Below, one piece after another: positions 7,563 to 15,313 of a DNA stretch of 27,428 nucleotides. Positions within the stretch are counted from its first letter, which is position 1, and the number at the start of each line of letters is the position of its first letter. Position numbers and translations under genes: made by a program. The notes beneath the pieces are model-generated. The model saw only the letters and a list, made by a program, of their open reading frames with translations, was not told where the DNA came from and searched no databases. Source of the stretch: Spirochaetota bacterium (GTDB taxonomy: Bacteria; Spirochaetota; Spirochaetia; DSM-27196; PWMO01); contig JAAAOR010000096.1 of NCBI GenBank assembly GCA_009908735.1, positions 1 through 27,428 on the forward strand. The letters run 5' to 3'.

Positions 7563-8309
7563 TTATGTGAGTAGGTCGGCGAGGAAGTCATCCACGGTCA
7601 GAAAACCGCTGCGTTCTCTGACCCATTCCGCCGCCATAACCGCGCCGAGTGCGAAGCCACCCCGATTACGGGCAACATGGCTGATCTCGATGGTATCCGC
7701 CTCGGAGTCGAGAGTGAGTCGATGGGTGCCCGGGACGCTGCCCCCGCGCACCGACGAGACCTGGAGCTCGTTCTCCTCAATCGGGCGATGCAGCATTTCC
7801 GTGACCAGGGCATCCTTGCGGTCGACCTGGTCGAGGATTTTCGTTGCCAGCGTGAGGGCCGTGCCCGAGGGGCTGTCCTTCTTGTGTTTGTGATGCGCTT
7901 CCTGGATGAGTAGGTCGTAGTCGGGGATGAGATTTACCAAGCGGGCCGCATCGCTGACTATTTTCATGAAGAGGTTTGCGCCGATGGAGAAGTTCGCGCC
8001 GATGAGATAGCCGATGTTCGCCTTCACGACGATTTCTCGCACCGCGTTGAACTCACCCTCCCAACCGGTGGTGCCGACCACCGCGGGTACCGCTGCCGCG
8101 GCGTAGGCTTGTGCGTTTCCCATTACCGAAGCGCCGTCTGCAAACTCAATTACCACATCCGCGCCGGCGAGGTTTTCCGCATTCGGACGATCATAATCCG
8201 CCGCATCCGACTGCGGGTCGATGCGGGCGACGATTTCATGGCCCCGGCGCTCGAGTACGCGCTCAACCTCCTGACCCATTCGTCCGTAACCGCAGATTAC
8301 CGTTTTCAT
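7563..8309 (-). CDS. dapB: 4-hydroxy-tetrahydrodipicolinate reductase DapB
   Basis: This 248-residue protein catalyses the second step of the diaminopimelate branch, reducing the DapA product with NAD(P)H. The N-terminal nucleotide-binding loop is GYGRMG (7-12), VVGTTGW lies at 78-83, and the catalytic/substrate region EAHHKHKKDSPSGTAL lies at 137-152 (His139/His140 and Lys144 with the SGT loop). All family marks are present at normal length. It is 15 bp downstream of pta and 15 bp upstream of dapA, so the three are probably one mRNA. The ATG at 8309 is preceded by AGGGGAC at usable spacing. Confidence 0.97.
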   Translation of the reverse strand: MKTVICGYGRMGQEVERVLERRGHEIVARIDPQSDAADYDRPNAENLAGADVVIEFADGASVMGNAQAYAAAAVPAVVGTTGWEGEFNAVREIVVKANIGYLIGANFSIGANLFMKIVSDAARLVNLIPDYDLLIQEAHHKHKKDSPSGTALTLATKILDQVDRKDALVTEMLHRPIEENELQVSSVRGGSVPGTHRLTLDSEADTIEISHVARNRGGFALGAVMAAEWVRERSGFLTVDDFLADLLT

Positions 8310-8324
8310 GATGTCGGTCCCCTG

Positions 8325-9317
8325 TTATCCCTGGCAGAGCGTGGCAACGGCTGTGTTCACGATGTCCTCGACGCTCGCCCCGCGGGAAAGATCGCTCACC
8401 GGTTTTGCGAATCCCTGCAGGAAGGGGCCGTAGGCTTCAGCCCCGCCGAGGCGCTGCACCAGTTTATACCCGATGTTTCCCGCATTGAGATCCGGAAAGA
8501 TGAGGACGTTCGCTCGTCCGGCAACCGGCGAGTCGGGAGCCTTCTTTTTGCCGACCCCTTCGACTACTGCTGCATCGAGTTGAAGCTCGCCGTCGACCGC
8601 GAGGTTGGGAGATTTCTCCCTCACCATTGCAAGAGCCTCGCGCACCTTTTCGACAAGCTCGTGATCGGCGGAACCTTTGGTGGAGAAGGAGAGCATAGCC
8701 ACAACGGGATCGGCCTCGAGGAAGATCCTGCAGGAGTGCGCGGCCGAAATCGCTATTTCCGCGAGCTGTTCCGCGGTGGGGTCGGGGATCGTTGCGCAGT
8801 CGGAGAAAATGAGATGACCGTCGGCACCCCATTTTGGATCCGGAGTCTTCATGACGAAGCATGAGGAGGCAGATTTCACACCGGGCGATGTCTTGATGAT
8901 GGTAAACGAGGCGCGAAGCACGTCTGCGGTCGAGCTCTCGGCGCCTGCCACCATGGCATCCGCATCGCCGAGGCGGACCATCATCGCCCCCCACTTCAGC
9001 GGGTCAGTTATCTCGGTCTTCGCCGTCTCCAGGTCCATGCCTTTGTGCTTTCGCAGCTCGTAGTACTCGGTTGCATAGCTCCCGAGTTTCTCCGATGAGG
9101 CGGGATCCACAAGTGTCGCCGCGGAGATATCGGCACCTTCGTTCTTTGCCGCAGCCTGTATCCTGTCGGGCACGCCGATGAGCGTCAGCGAGGCGACCAT
9201 GCCCTCACCCAGTAAGTTTGCCGCCGCCTTGAGGGTCCGCGGCTCGAGTCCCTCCGGCAGGACGAGGTTGCGGGAGAGCTTCTTTGCTTTGGCTTGCATG
9301 CGTTCTACGAAATCCAT
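8325..9317 (-). CDS. pta: Phosphate acetyltransferase Pta (short, single-domain form)
   Basis: This 330-residue enzyme interconverts acetyl-CoA and acetyl phosphate and, with acetate kinase, links fermentation to ATP formation. The sequence spans the PTA_PTB fold from [20 protein letters not shown] to the C-terminal part with [31 protein letters not shown] and EDIVNTAV, all typical of Pta. It lacks the N-terminal DRTGG/regulatory extension of long enterobacterial Pta. The ATG at 9317 has AAGGAG six bases upstream; a longer frame to 9344 has no such signal. Being first in an operon with dapB and dapA is unusual. No acetate kinase gene is in the window. Confidence 0.95.
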   Translation of the reverse strand: MDFVERMQAKAKKLSRNLVLPEGLEPRTLKAAANLLGEGMVASLTLIGVPDRIQAAAKNEGADISAATLVDPASSEKLGSYATEYYELRKHKGMDLETAKTEITDPLKWGAMMVRLGDADAMVAGAESSTADVLRASFTIIKTSPGVKSASSCFVMKTPDPKWGADGHLIFSDCATIPDPTAEQLAEIAISAAHSCRIFLEADPVVAMLSFSTKGSADHELVEKVREALAMVREKSPNLAVDGELQLDAAVVEGVGKKKAPDSPVAGRANVLIFPDLNAGNIGYKLVQRLGGAEAYGPFLQGFAKPVSDLSRGASVEDIVNTAVATLCQG

Positions 9318-9343
9318 GTCCGCTCCTTGGCTGTTTAACCGCA

Positions 9344-9372
9344 ATCATAGCAAGTTTCGCCGGGTCTAGAAA
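9344..9372 (-). promoter_or_regulatory. Possible promoter of pta-dapB-dapA
   Basis: On the minus strand TATGAT (9344-9349) is preceded after 17 bases by TTTCTA (9367-9372). The -10 is good and the -35 is poor. The start of transcription would fall about 20 bp before the pta ATG. Confidence 0.35.
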
Positions 9373-9438
9373 GTGGCACAGGACGCGGGGTGGCGGCATG
9401 GCCGCGTTGCGCTGGGTCATGTTGTGCGCCCAGGCGCG

Positions 9439-9467
9439 TTGCGTGCCCGGGCAAAAACCGCTACTAT
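9439..9467 (+). promoter_or_regulatory. Promoter abutting the tyrA-like start (leaderless layout)
   Basis: TTGCGT (9439-9444), 17 bases, TACTAT (9462-9467), then seven bases and the ATG at 9475. No Shine-Dalgarno is present, and the expected transcription start coincides with the start codon. Confidence 0.55.
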
Positions 9468-9474
9468 CTCGCCT

Positions 9475-10197
9475 ATGCATATCGGTGTATACGGTCTCGG
9501 ACGCTTTGGCTCCTTCTGGGCGGAGGTCCTTGCAGAGCACTTTCCGGTGAAGGCATACAACCGCAATCCCGAGCGCGGTACCCCGGCCGGCGTGGAGCGC
9601 GTTTCAATCGCAGAGCTCGGTGAGTGCGATGTGATCTTTCTCTGCGTGGCAATCTCCGCCATGGAGCCGGTGGTACGCGAGCTTGCCCCGCACCTCGGTG
9701 CCGGCAACACGCTTGTTGATACCTGCTCGGTAAAGATTTATCCGGTTGAGGTAATGCGCCGCCACCTCCCCGAGACCGTCGGGATTTTCGCAACGCACCC
9801 CATGTTCGGGCCGGATTCAGCCGGGGCCGGCCTCGATGGCCTGCCCATGATTTACTGGCCGGAGCGCCTCGACGAGGAGACCACAGCCTACTGGGTGAAC
9901 TGGTTCGGCCGTCTGGGACTGCGTACCATTCGAATGAGTCCGGAGGAGCACGACCACGAGGCCGCCTACACCCAGGGTATTACTCACTTTATCGGTCGGG
10001 TACTCGACGACCTCTCAGTCGAGCCGAGCTCCATCGGCACGATGGGCTACCAAAAGATCCTCGAGGTGGTTGAGCAGACCTGCAACGACCCGGTGCAGCT
10101 CTTCCTCGACCTCCAGCGCTACAACCCCTACACGACGGAGATGCGCGCCAAGCTCAAGGCGTCGCTCGAGCGCGTGCTCGCCCAATTCGAGGAGTAG
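9475..10197 (+). CDS. Prephenate/arogenate dehydrogenase-like protein (short TyrA)
   Basis: This 240-residue protein begins at once with a Rossmann loop (MHIGVYGLGRFGSFW, GLGRFG at 7-12) and carries ATHPMFGPDSAG with His108, the motif of TyrA that holds the catalytic histidine. TyrA oxidatively decarboxylates prephenate or arogenate on the way to tyrosine. It is shorter than usual TyrA proteins (commonly 280 or more) and has no ACT regulatory domain, so feedback control by tyrosine is not expected through a fused domain. NAD preference cannot be assigned with certainty. Upstream in-frame codons from 9373 are not supported. The ATG at 9475 lies seven bases after a -10 box with no Shine-Dalgarno, suggesting a leaderless message. 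No other aromatic-pathway gene is nearby. Confidence 0.85.
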   Translation: MHIGVYGLGRFGSFWAEVLAEHFPVKAYNRNPERGTPAGVERVSIAELGECDVIFLCVAISAMEPVVRELAPHLGAGNTLVDTCSVKIYPVEVMRRHLPETVGIFATHPMFGPDSAGAGLDGLPMIYWPERLDEETTAYWVNWFGRLGLRTIRMSPEEHDHEAAYTQGITHFIGRVLDDLSVEPSSIGTMGYQKILEVVEQTCNDPVQLFLDLQRYNPYTTEMRAKLKASLERVLAQFEE

Positions 10198-10245
10198 CGG
10201 CCGCGGCGCTACGGGCGCCCGAGGGCGGCGCTGTCTTGCCCGGCC

Positions 10246-11148
10246 TCACTTCATGTGCAGCAGCACCCCGACGGACGAGAGCAGATAGGGCTCGACGTCT
10301 CGGTCGAGCCAGGCGTCGGTAAGGCGCTCGACGCGATAGTAAACCGACAGCGATCCCGCGGCGCCCGGTACTCGGTATCCGATTGCTGCTGCCCAGTCGA
10401 GGGCGGGGGACTGGCTTCCCTCCACGTTCGTGCCGGTGGTTTCCCTGAAAATGAGCGATGTATACCCGTCGATGAAGAGCGCACCGTATTCGGCATGGGA
10501 AAGCGGTTCGAGGTGGAATCCGCCGGTGACGCGGCCGCGGTCGACGAAGGCCGCGCTTTCGACAAAGAGCGACGGCGCGTTGAGCTCGCCCTCGAGTCGG
10601 AGACGAAGATTGGAGGATAGGTCCGCGTCTTGCCACTCCAGAGCGGGTGGGCGATAAGAGGCCCCGGCCATCAGCGCGTCGTGTATCGGTGTACGTCCGC
10701 CACCGCCGTCCACCTCGTGGGTGCAGTCATGTCGCCACCCGATGTATGCGACCACGGGGTCGATCCGATACGAGGCCAGAAGCCGCAGATCCGTCGTGAG
10801 ATGCCGCGGGGAGAAGGCGAAGGGGTTGCTGTACTCCTCGAGATGCCGGGCCTGGTACAGCATCCGCACCATGCCGCTGAGGGCGAACCGCTCGGCCGCA
10901 AAGAGGTCGGCCCGCGCTCCGAGCTCGAAGTCCGTCCCAAACTCCGGCGTGCCGGCGCGATCGGTGTACCACCGGTAGTCGGCCCAGGTTTCGGCGCCGG
11001 CGAGGAACGTGGGGGCTTCGGTGAAGGGAACGTTCGTCTCGAGAGGGGGCAGACGCAGGACCTCGGCATGAGCGCCCGCTATTCCGGCAAGCACCAAGAA
11101 ACTCAGGATCAGCGTGACGCGCAAAGAAGCCTGTAGAAGTGACGGCAT
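10246..11148 (-). CDS. Putative outer-membrane beta-barrel protein, unrecognised family
   Basis: This 300-residue protein begins with a signal peptide (hydrophobic stretch ending at about residue 27 with AGAHA). The rest alternates polar and aromatic/hydrophobic residues in short runs rich in Tyr, Trp, Leu, Arg and Asp (for example LRLLASYRIDPVVAYIGWRH and GSLSVYYRVERL), as expected of membrane beta-strands. It ends SSVGVLLHMK, with a hydrophobic last strand. I do not recognise the family; the pattern resembles spirochaete and bacteroidete barrels of about 12-14 strands. The ATG at 11148 is six bases from a TACTTT -10 box and has no Shine-Dalgarno. The ORF could extend to 11169, but that would start within the promoter. 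It converges with the tyrA-like gene across about 48 bp. Confidence 0.65.
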   Translation of the reverse strand: MPSLLQASLRVTLILSFLVLAGIAGAHAEVLRLPPLETNVPFTEAPTFLAGAETWADYRWYTDRAGTPEFGTDFELGARADLFAAERFALSGMVRMLYQARHLEEYSNPFAFSPRHLTTDLRLLASYRIDPVVAYIGWRHDCTHEVDGGGGRTPIHDALMAGASYRPPALEWQDADLSSNLRLRLEGELNAPSLFVESAAFVDRGRVTGGFHLEPLSHAEYGALFIDGYTSLIFRETTGTNVEGSQSPALDWAAAIGYRVPGAAGSLSVYYRVERLTDAWLDRDVEPYLLSSVGVLLHMK

Positions 11149-11154
11149 AGAGAG

Positions 11155-11183
11155 AAAGTAGCACTCCACGGCGGTGTGCGCAA
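11155..11183 (-). promoter_or_regulatory. Promoter abutting the outer-membrane protein start (leaderless layout)
   Basis: On the minus strand TTGCGC (11178-11183), 17 bases, TACTTT (11155-11160), six bases (CTCTCT), then ATG (11148). The layout is the same as at the tyrA-like gene. Confidence 0.55.
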
Positions 11184-11246
11184 CTTCGGTGCGGCGAGTG
11201 CCGGGAGTCCCGGCGGATTGGGGAAATCACATGGGGCTTCCACAGC

Positions 11247-11275
11247 TTGACACCCCCCGCCCCCGATGCTACGTT
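11247..11275 (+). promoter_or_regulatory. Promoter of the bactofilin-TPR unit
   Basis: Consensus TTGACA (11247-11252), a C-rich 17-base spacer, then TACGTT (11270-11275). Transcription would begin about 10 bases before the ATG at 11292, with no Shine-Dalgarno in between. Confidence 0.6.
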
Positions 11276-11291
11276 TTGCATTAATCACGTT

Positions 11292-11672
11292 ATGGCAAAT
11301 CTGCGCATGAAAAGTATAGATGAGGCGGATATCGACACGGTTCTTTCCGAGGACATCGAGTTCGAGGGAGAGATGGTGTTCCACGATCCGCTGCTCATCA
11401 AAGGAACTTTCAGCGGGGAGATTCGCTCCTCGGGCGATCTCTTTATCAACGAAACGGCGAATGTCGATGCCAAGATCGAGGCGCAGACGGTGTCGGTGAA
11501 GGGGCGCGTGACAGGCGACGTTCAGGCCCACACACGGCTCGAGCTCTTTGAGACGGCCCGCATTACCGGAAACATCCGTACGTCTGATCTGTTTGTGCAG
11601 AGCGGCTGCCTCATAAACGGAACCTGTCGCATGGGCCCCGAAGAGTCACATGCAGGAGAGGGCGATGCGTAG
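11292..11672 (+). CDS. Bactofilin (polymer-forming cytoskeletal protein)
   Basis: This 126-residue protein has a short charged N-terminus, then a right-handed beta-helix of repeating strands with the period and Gly/Ile/Val pattern of the bactofilin (DUF583) fold: EDIEFEGEMVFHDPLLIKG, TFSGEIRSSGDLFI, ANVDAKIEAQTVSVKG, VTGDVQAHTRLELFE and ARITGNIRTSDLFVQSG. Bactofilins assemble without nucleotide into filaments or patches on the inner membrane that shape the cell or place wall enzymes. The start could be the ATG at 11292 or at 11307; 11292 fits the promoter. Its stop overlaps the start of the following TPR gene by eight bases, so the two are co-translated and may act together in the envelope. 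Confidence 0.9.
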   Translation: MANLRMKSIDEADIDTVLSEDIEFEGEMVFHDPLLIKGTFSGEIRSSGDLFINETANVDAKIEAQTVSVKGRVTGDVQAHTRLELFETARITGNIRTSDLFVQSGCLINGTCRMGPEESHAGEGDA

Positions 11673-12285
11673 ACCTTTCCTGCTGTTTACCTTTCTGATC
11701 GTTGCGGGAAGCCTGTGGGCTCAGCAGCAGCAAGACGCTCTAGAGCTCTACCGAAACCGGAATTTCGAAGGCGCGATCGAGGTCACACTTCAGGAGATCG
11801 AGGAGCAGCCGCGGAACATGGATGCCTACACCGTGCTCGGCTGGAGCCTCCTTGCGCTCAATCGCTACGAGGACGCGCTGCAGTACGGGCTGCGGGCTCT
11901 CGAAATCTCGCGGTTCGACTCGCGTATCATCCATATCGTTGCCGAGTCGCACTACTTCCTCGGAAACTACCTCGATGCGCTCGGCTACTTTGAGGAATAC
12001 ATCGCCGTTGCCCCGACCGGCAATCTCGTGGATCAGGTCTACTTCGCGATGGGTGAGATTTTTCTGCGCTTCGGCGAGTATCATCATGCCGACGCCGCCC
12101 TGTCGACCGCCGTGTACCTCGACGGGAATATCGCCTCGTGGTGGAGTCGCCTGGGCTTTGCCCGCGAGCAGGCCGAGGACTATGAGCATGCCCTCGAGGC
12201 CTACGACAGAGCTCTGCAGCTGAATCCGAATCTCGCCGAGGCTGCTCGCGGCCGGGAGCGTGTGCAGGCGCAGCTCGCCGGATAG
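11665..12285 (+). CDS. Secreted tetratricopeptide-repeat protein
   Basis: This 206-residue protein has a signal peptide (MRRPFLLFTFLIVAGSLWAQ) followed by about five TPR units, for example DALELYRNRNFEGAIEVTL, AYTVLGWSLLALNRYEDAL, ESHYFLGNYLDALGYF and the near-consensus last unit with YEHALEAYDRALQLNPNLAE. TPR proteins bind partners; none is named by the sequence. The ATG at 11665 follows AGGAGAGGG at good spacing; an in-frame ATG at 11650 would place five residues before the signal peptide. It overlaps the end of the bactofilin gene by eight bases, so a role in envelope organisation next to bactofilin is a fair inference. Confidence 0.85.
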   Translation: MRRPFLLFTFLIVAGSLWAQQQQDALELYRNRNFEGAIEVTLQEIEEQPRNMDAYTVLGWSLLALNRYEDALQYGLRALEISRFDSRIIHIVAESHYFLGNYLDALGYFEEYIAVAPTGNLVDQVYFAMGEIFLRFGEYHHADAALSTAVYLDGNIASWWSRLGFAREQAEDYEHALEAYDRALQLNPNLAEAARGRERVQAQLAG

Positions 12286-12321
12286 TCGTGACCCGCAGTC
12301 CCGGCGCAGACGACGGGTGTA

Positions 12322-12366
12322 GGCCGGTCGCGCTCCCGCGATCCCGCGCGTGGGCCTCAACCGGCC
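12322..12366. terminator. Stem-loop after the TPR gene, possible terminator
   Basis: GGCCGGT (12322-12328) and ACCGGCC (12360-12366) are exact complements enclosing a second CGCG/CGCG hairpin. A weak T-containing stretch (GTTAACCTTGTTAT) follows. It lacks a proper T-run, so its role is uncertain. Confidence 0.35.
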
Positions 12367-12401
12367 GTTAACCTTGTTATCTCCATAATGTCTTTTTCCG
12401 C

Positions 12402-12429
12402 TTGGATCACGCGCCTTCCGTGCTATACT
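12402..12429 (+). promoter_or_regulatory. Promoter of the lipoprotein gene, followed by a 5'-end stem-loop
   Basis: TTGGAT (12402-12407), 16 bases, TATACT (12424-12429). Directly at the expected transcription start is AGAGGC-ATG-GCCTCT (12437-12451), a 6-bp stem that would cap the mRNA. The leader to the ATG at 12492 is about 55 nt. Confidence 0.5.
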
Positions 12430-12491
12430 GTCATGAAGAGGCATGGCCTCTCACTTATATCTGCGGCACTTCGTGTCGATAGGACTAACGT

Positions 12492-13139
12492 ATGTCTCGT
12501 GCAAAGACCCTGCTACTGGGTACGGTGACACTACTTCTGCTCGCAGGCTGCGAGCAGTTTTTCACCAACAATCTCTTTTCGGGGTTGCAGCGCGACCCCT
12601 CGAATCTCCCGTTCGAGCAGCTAATTGCCTACGCCGAGAGTGCCCTGAACTCCGGCGATAAGGACGCCATGGCCGACGCCTACGACGCGCTCTCGGATTC
12701 ACTGGATGACCGCAACAACAAGGATGCCGATCTCAACAGCCTGGCCGCAGAGCTCGCGATCGGCGCCTCGGGGCTGACGGATACGGTGCCGGAGCTGGCC
12801 GACGCAGCGATAAACGGGGGTTTTTCCAGCCAGACCGACCTCGAGAACGCTCTGAATGACGTTCTCGGTGATGTGGATTACACCTACATCGATGAGGCCG
12901 AGTCTCAGCTTTCCCAGATCCAGGCTAACGGCGGCGAGGTGAGCGAGGAGCAGTATGTCTTTGTGGCGGCCGGCCTTCTGATGAAGGAGGCCGACGCTCA
13001 AGGCGGCGTCGAGAACCTGAATCTCACGAACACCGCCGAGGAACTGGCGTTTGTGGACGCCGCCATCTCGGACCTGCAAGCGCGGGATGAAGAGTCGCCG
13101 TTGCTCGAGGACCTCAAGGCGATGTACGAAGGACTCTAA
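12492..13139 (+). CDS. Helical lipoprotein of unknown function
   Basis: This 215-residue protein starts with a lipoprotein signal (MSRAKTLLLGTVTLLLLAGC), with Cys20 as the lipidation site in lipobox LLAGC. The mature part is acidic and helical, with Ala/Asp/Leu-rich pairs of helices (for example LIAYAESALNSGDKDAMADAY, DAYDALSDSLDDRNNKDADL and LSQIQANGGEVSEEQ) that look like degenerate TPR- or SEL1-type hairpins. I recognise no family. AGGA precedes the ATG. The outer-membrane barrel gene begins 21 bp downstream, so the lipoprotein is probably an envelope partner or assembly factor of that barrel; this rests on gene order alone. Confidence 0.75.
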   Translation: MSRAKTLLLGTVTLLLLAGCEQFFTNNLFSGLQRDPSNLPFEQLIAYAESALNSGDKDAMADAYDALSDSLDDRNNKDADLNSLAAELAIGASGLTDTVPELADAAINGGFSSQTDLENALNDVLGDVDYTYIDEAESQLSQIQANGGEVSEEQYVFVAAGLLMKEADAQGGVENLNLTNTAEELAFVDAAISDLQARDEESPLLEDLKAMYEGL

Positions 13140-13160
13140 CACGGTAATGAAGGAGACCAT

Positions 13161-14381
13161 GTGAACCGCCGCAGCCGAAGCCGCCCCACATCTATCAGCG
13201 CACTCACTGTCCTGGCTGCGGCCCTCCTGTTGTTCGGCGCGCCGGAGCCGGCTACGGCGGAAGCCAGACTACTCCCGGAAGAAACTGTCTCCATCCCCTC
13301 ACCGCGGGTGAGCTCCATGGGCGGCACGCACGCCGCCCTCTCGGACGATCTTTCAACGTTCTTTTCGAATCCAGCCGGTTTTCGCAACGCCGAGCCGACG
13401 TTTCAGGCCGCCGAGCTCGGGCTGCGTGTCCGCGGGCCGGCGTTCACCATCGCCAACCTCGTAATCGAGGGATCGCAGCAAAACATCGACGATGTGCTCA
13501 CCTCGCCGGAGGTTGCCGAGCTCTTCTCGAATCTCTACACCGACGTCTCGCTCATTGGTCCGTTATCCTACGGTTTTGTCGGGGACGGACTCGGATTTCT
13601 GGTGTCGAACAACAACGGGATGTCGATCGAATCGATCGGCACCTCGACCCTCGGTATCAACATCTATCAGCGCCTCGTGCTCGCAGGCGGATTCGGCCTG
13701 AACATCCCCTTCGGTGCCGAGGCCGAGAGCGGACTCGATGTCGGCTTTCTGCTGAAGGGATTCTTCACCGGCCGCTCCGGCCTTACCACGAGCGTGCTGG
13801 AGCTTCCCGATACCCTCGGCTCACTCGGCCCCGGGGCCATCATGGATGAGCCGTTCGATCTGACCACAGGCATGGGCGTCGACCTGGGCTTGAGGTATGT
13901 TCCGGCTGCGCCGCTGACGCTCGGGCTGACGGTGCAGAACCTGCTGGCGCCCGCGGTAGTGAACGAGTACACCTCGCTCTCGGCTTTCCTCGACAATGAG
14001 CCTCCGGCCGATCGGGTTCGGGCGCGTATTCCGCAGAACATCTCGTTTGGGCTGATGTATCGTCCCGACCTCGGGCCGTCGGTATCCCGCCATATCAGCG
14101 ACTTAAAGCTGCTCTTCGATTATCGCGATATTTTTGACTTCTGGATTGCGCCGGAGCAGGCGGAGAATATCGTGCTGAAGTTCGGCCTGGGCACCGAGAT
14201 CACACTCCTGCGCGTACTCGATCTCCGTGCCGGTCTCTCCCGTGGTCTGCCTGCGGCCGGGCTTGGCATCGACTTTCAGGTGATGGAGTTCGACCTCGCT
14301 ATCTACGGCTCGGAGCTCTCCACCGAGCCCGGCTTCCGCTCGGTCTACAACGTCGCCCTCGGGTTCCGCTTTGCCTGGTAG
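13161..14381 (+). CDS. Outer-membrane beta-barrel protein, PorV/FadL-like (spirochaete UPF0164-like)
   Basis: This 406-residue protein has a GTG start with AAGGAG five bases upstream (the overlapping ATG at 13159 is followed at once by TGA). A signal peptide ends near AEPATA, about residue 31. The mature protein opens with RVSSMGGTHAALSDDLSTFFSNPAGF, a close match to the MGGA...ALADD...NPAGL opening of PorV/FadL-type and spirochaete UPF0164 outer-membrane proteins. It ends in a terminal strand, VYNVALGFRFAW, with the C-terminal aromatic residue that the BAM machine recognises. Strand pairs separated by Gly/Asn/Pro turns run throughout. Such proteins transport hydrophobic compounds or help secrete cargo. 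It forms a unit with the preceding lipoprotein. Confidence 0.8.
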   Translation: MNRRSRSRPTSISALTVLAAALLLFGAPEPATAEARLLPEETVSIPSPRVSSMGGTHAALSDDLSTFFSNPAGFRNAEPTFQAAELGLRVRGPAFTIANLVIEGSQQNIDDVLTSPEVAELFSNLYTDVSLIGPLSYGFVGDGLGFLVSNNNGMSIESIGTSTLGINIYQRLVLAGGFGLNIPFGAEAESGLDVGFLLKGFFTGRSGLTTSVLELPDTLGSLGPGAIMDEPFDLTTGMGVDLGLRYVPAAPLTLGLTVQNLLAPAVVNEYTSLSAFLDNEPPADRVRARIPQNISFGLMYRPDLGPSVSRHISDLKLLFDYRDIFDFWIAPEQAENIVLKFGLGTEITLLRVLDLRAGLSRGLPAAGLGIDFQVMEFDLAIYGSELSTEPGFRSVYNVALGFRFAW

Positions 14382-14475
14382 TGGAAGTAAAGGCGAACCG
14401 GCGGCGCTCGCCGCGCCGCGGTGAGCTCTACCCAGCAACCGAAGGCCATTGACGCGCACGGCCTCAAGCCGCAGC

Positions 14476-14505
14476 TTGACATAGGCAACGCGGCGTTGCT
14501 ATATC
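14476..14505 (+). promoter_or_regulatory. Promoter of tRNA-Lys
   Basis: Consensus TTGACA (14476-14481), 18 bases, TATATC (14500-14505), ten bases before the mature tRNA 5' end. Confidence 0.6.
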
Positions 14506-14514
14506 TACGGGAAC

Positions 14515-14587
14515 GGGCCGCTAGCTCAGCTGGTAGAGCAACAGCCTTTTAAGCTGTGGGTCACAGGTTCGAACCCTGTGCGGCTCA
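14515..14587 (+). tRNA. tRNA-Lys (anticodon UUU)
   Basis: The 73-base cloverleaf folds fully: acceptor GGGCCGC pairs with GCGGCTC (one G-U), the D arm is GCTC/GAGC, and the anticodon stem ACAGC/GCTGT encloses CTTTTAA with TTT in the anticodon place. The variable loop is GGGTC, and the T arm ACAGG-TTCGAAC-CCTGT is canonical, followed by discriminator A. CCA is not encoded. It stands alone between the outer-membrane protein gene and the DUF302 gene. Confidence 0.97.
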
Positions 14588-14609
14588 GTCAATGTCGACG
14601 GGAAGCTGC

Positions 14610-14636
14610 CACCTCCCAGCGATGCGCCGGGAGGTG
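14610..14636. terminator. Hairpin between tRNA-Lys and the DUF302 gene, possible two-way terminator
   Basis: CACCTCCC (14610-14617) and GGGAGGTG (14629-14636) are perfect complements around an 11-base loop, 22 bp after the tRNA and 15 bp after the stop of the opposing gene. There is no T-run on either side, so termination may be weak or assisted. Confidence 0.45.
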
Positions 14637-14651
14637 AGGCTCGCGAAACCG

Positions 14652-15152
14652 TTAACGTCCGGCTACTGTATCACGTGAAAGAACACTTTCGATGATCTCT
14701 TCGGTTTCTACGGCGGCGGTGTCCATAACCCTGGAGATGACGCCGCCGAAGGGTTTTGCCATGAGCTGGGAGTTCATTCGGGAGATGTACGTCGTTCCGT
14801 CGGTGGTCTGGTAAATCGCAACGCGACACGGCATCAACGGCGAAATGGTGCGTGCATCATCCACGGATAGCACCTCGGCCGAATAACGCGAGGAACACAG
14901 CTCGAAGATCTTGACGGCGGCTACGTCGTGCCCGTGACCCTCGAGTATTTCTTGCATGTCATGGGTGACCAGCACACCCCAGCCCGCTTCATTCACTTCC
15001 TGTTCGAAACGCTGGACGGTTTCGTCAAAGGGGTAGGGACTCGCATCCTCCAGCATCATGACACCCGGCATGCTATAGTAGCCGACAGCAAGGGTGAGGA
15101 GTATACCTGCGATAAGCGAACCCGCGCCAACAGCAATCAATTTCCTTCTCAT
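14652..15152 (-). CDS. Membrane-anchored DUF302 protein
   Basis: This 166-residue protein has an N-terminal membrane or signal segment (about residues 7-30) and then a DUF302 fold. The family stretch runs from FDETVQRFEQEVNEAGWGVL through HDMQEILEGHGHD and VKIFELCSSRYSAEVL to SPLMPCRVAIYQTTDG and ISRMNSQLMA. The two cysteines in FELCSSR and MPCRVA fit positions often seen in DUF302. The function is unknown; DUF302 proteins are common near redox and heavy-metal genes. Its divergent neighbour is a ferritin-like protein, which may hint at oxidative stress, but that is only context. AGGAG precedes the ATG at 15152. Confidence 0.85.
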   Translation of the reverse strand: MRRKLIAVGAGSLIAGILLTLAVGYYSMPGVMMLEDASPYPFDETVQRFEQEVNEAGWGVLVTHDMQEILEGHGHDVAAVKIFELCSSRYSAEVLSVDDARTISPLMPCRVAIYQTTDGTTYISRMNSQLMAKPFGGVISRVMDTAAVETEEIIESVLSRDTVAGR

Positions 15153-15179
15153 ATTGAATCTCCTATATTAGTTTTATTG

Positions 15180-15209
15180 AATATACGTGCTCAGAAAAGT
15201 TGGAGTCAA
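15180..15209 (-). promoter_or_regulatory. Promoter of the DUF302 gene
   Basis: On the minus strand TTGACT (15204-15209), 18 bases, TATATT (15180-15185), then a leader of about 20 nt that contains AGGAG. Confidence 0.55.
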
Positions 15210-15313
15210 CCCTTCAAGGCTGGTATGCGGCGAGGATGGTGTTGAGCCGTTGTTGCCACGGTGGCCGCCTTCGCCGCGTTGTCGTTGCCCGCTCGACTCA
15301 TTTCTCACTTTTT

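Noticed and set aside
8109..8864. 251-residue open frame on the plus strand opposite dapB and pta
   Set aside because: It spans two clear genes on the other strand and has His/Arg-rich shadow composition with no start signal.
12433..12528. Possible leader peptide starting MKRHGLSLIS before the lipoprotein
   Set aside because: Its ATG is only three bases after the -10 box and so is likely upstream of the transcription start.
14397..14430. GC-rich inverted repeat after the outer-membrane barrel gene as a terminator
   Set aside because: The pairing leaves a two-base loop or is imperfect, there is no T-run, and such GC palindromes are common by chance at this composition.
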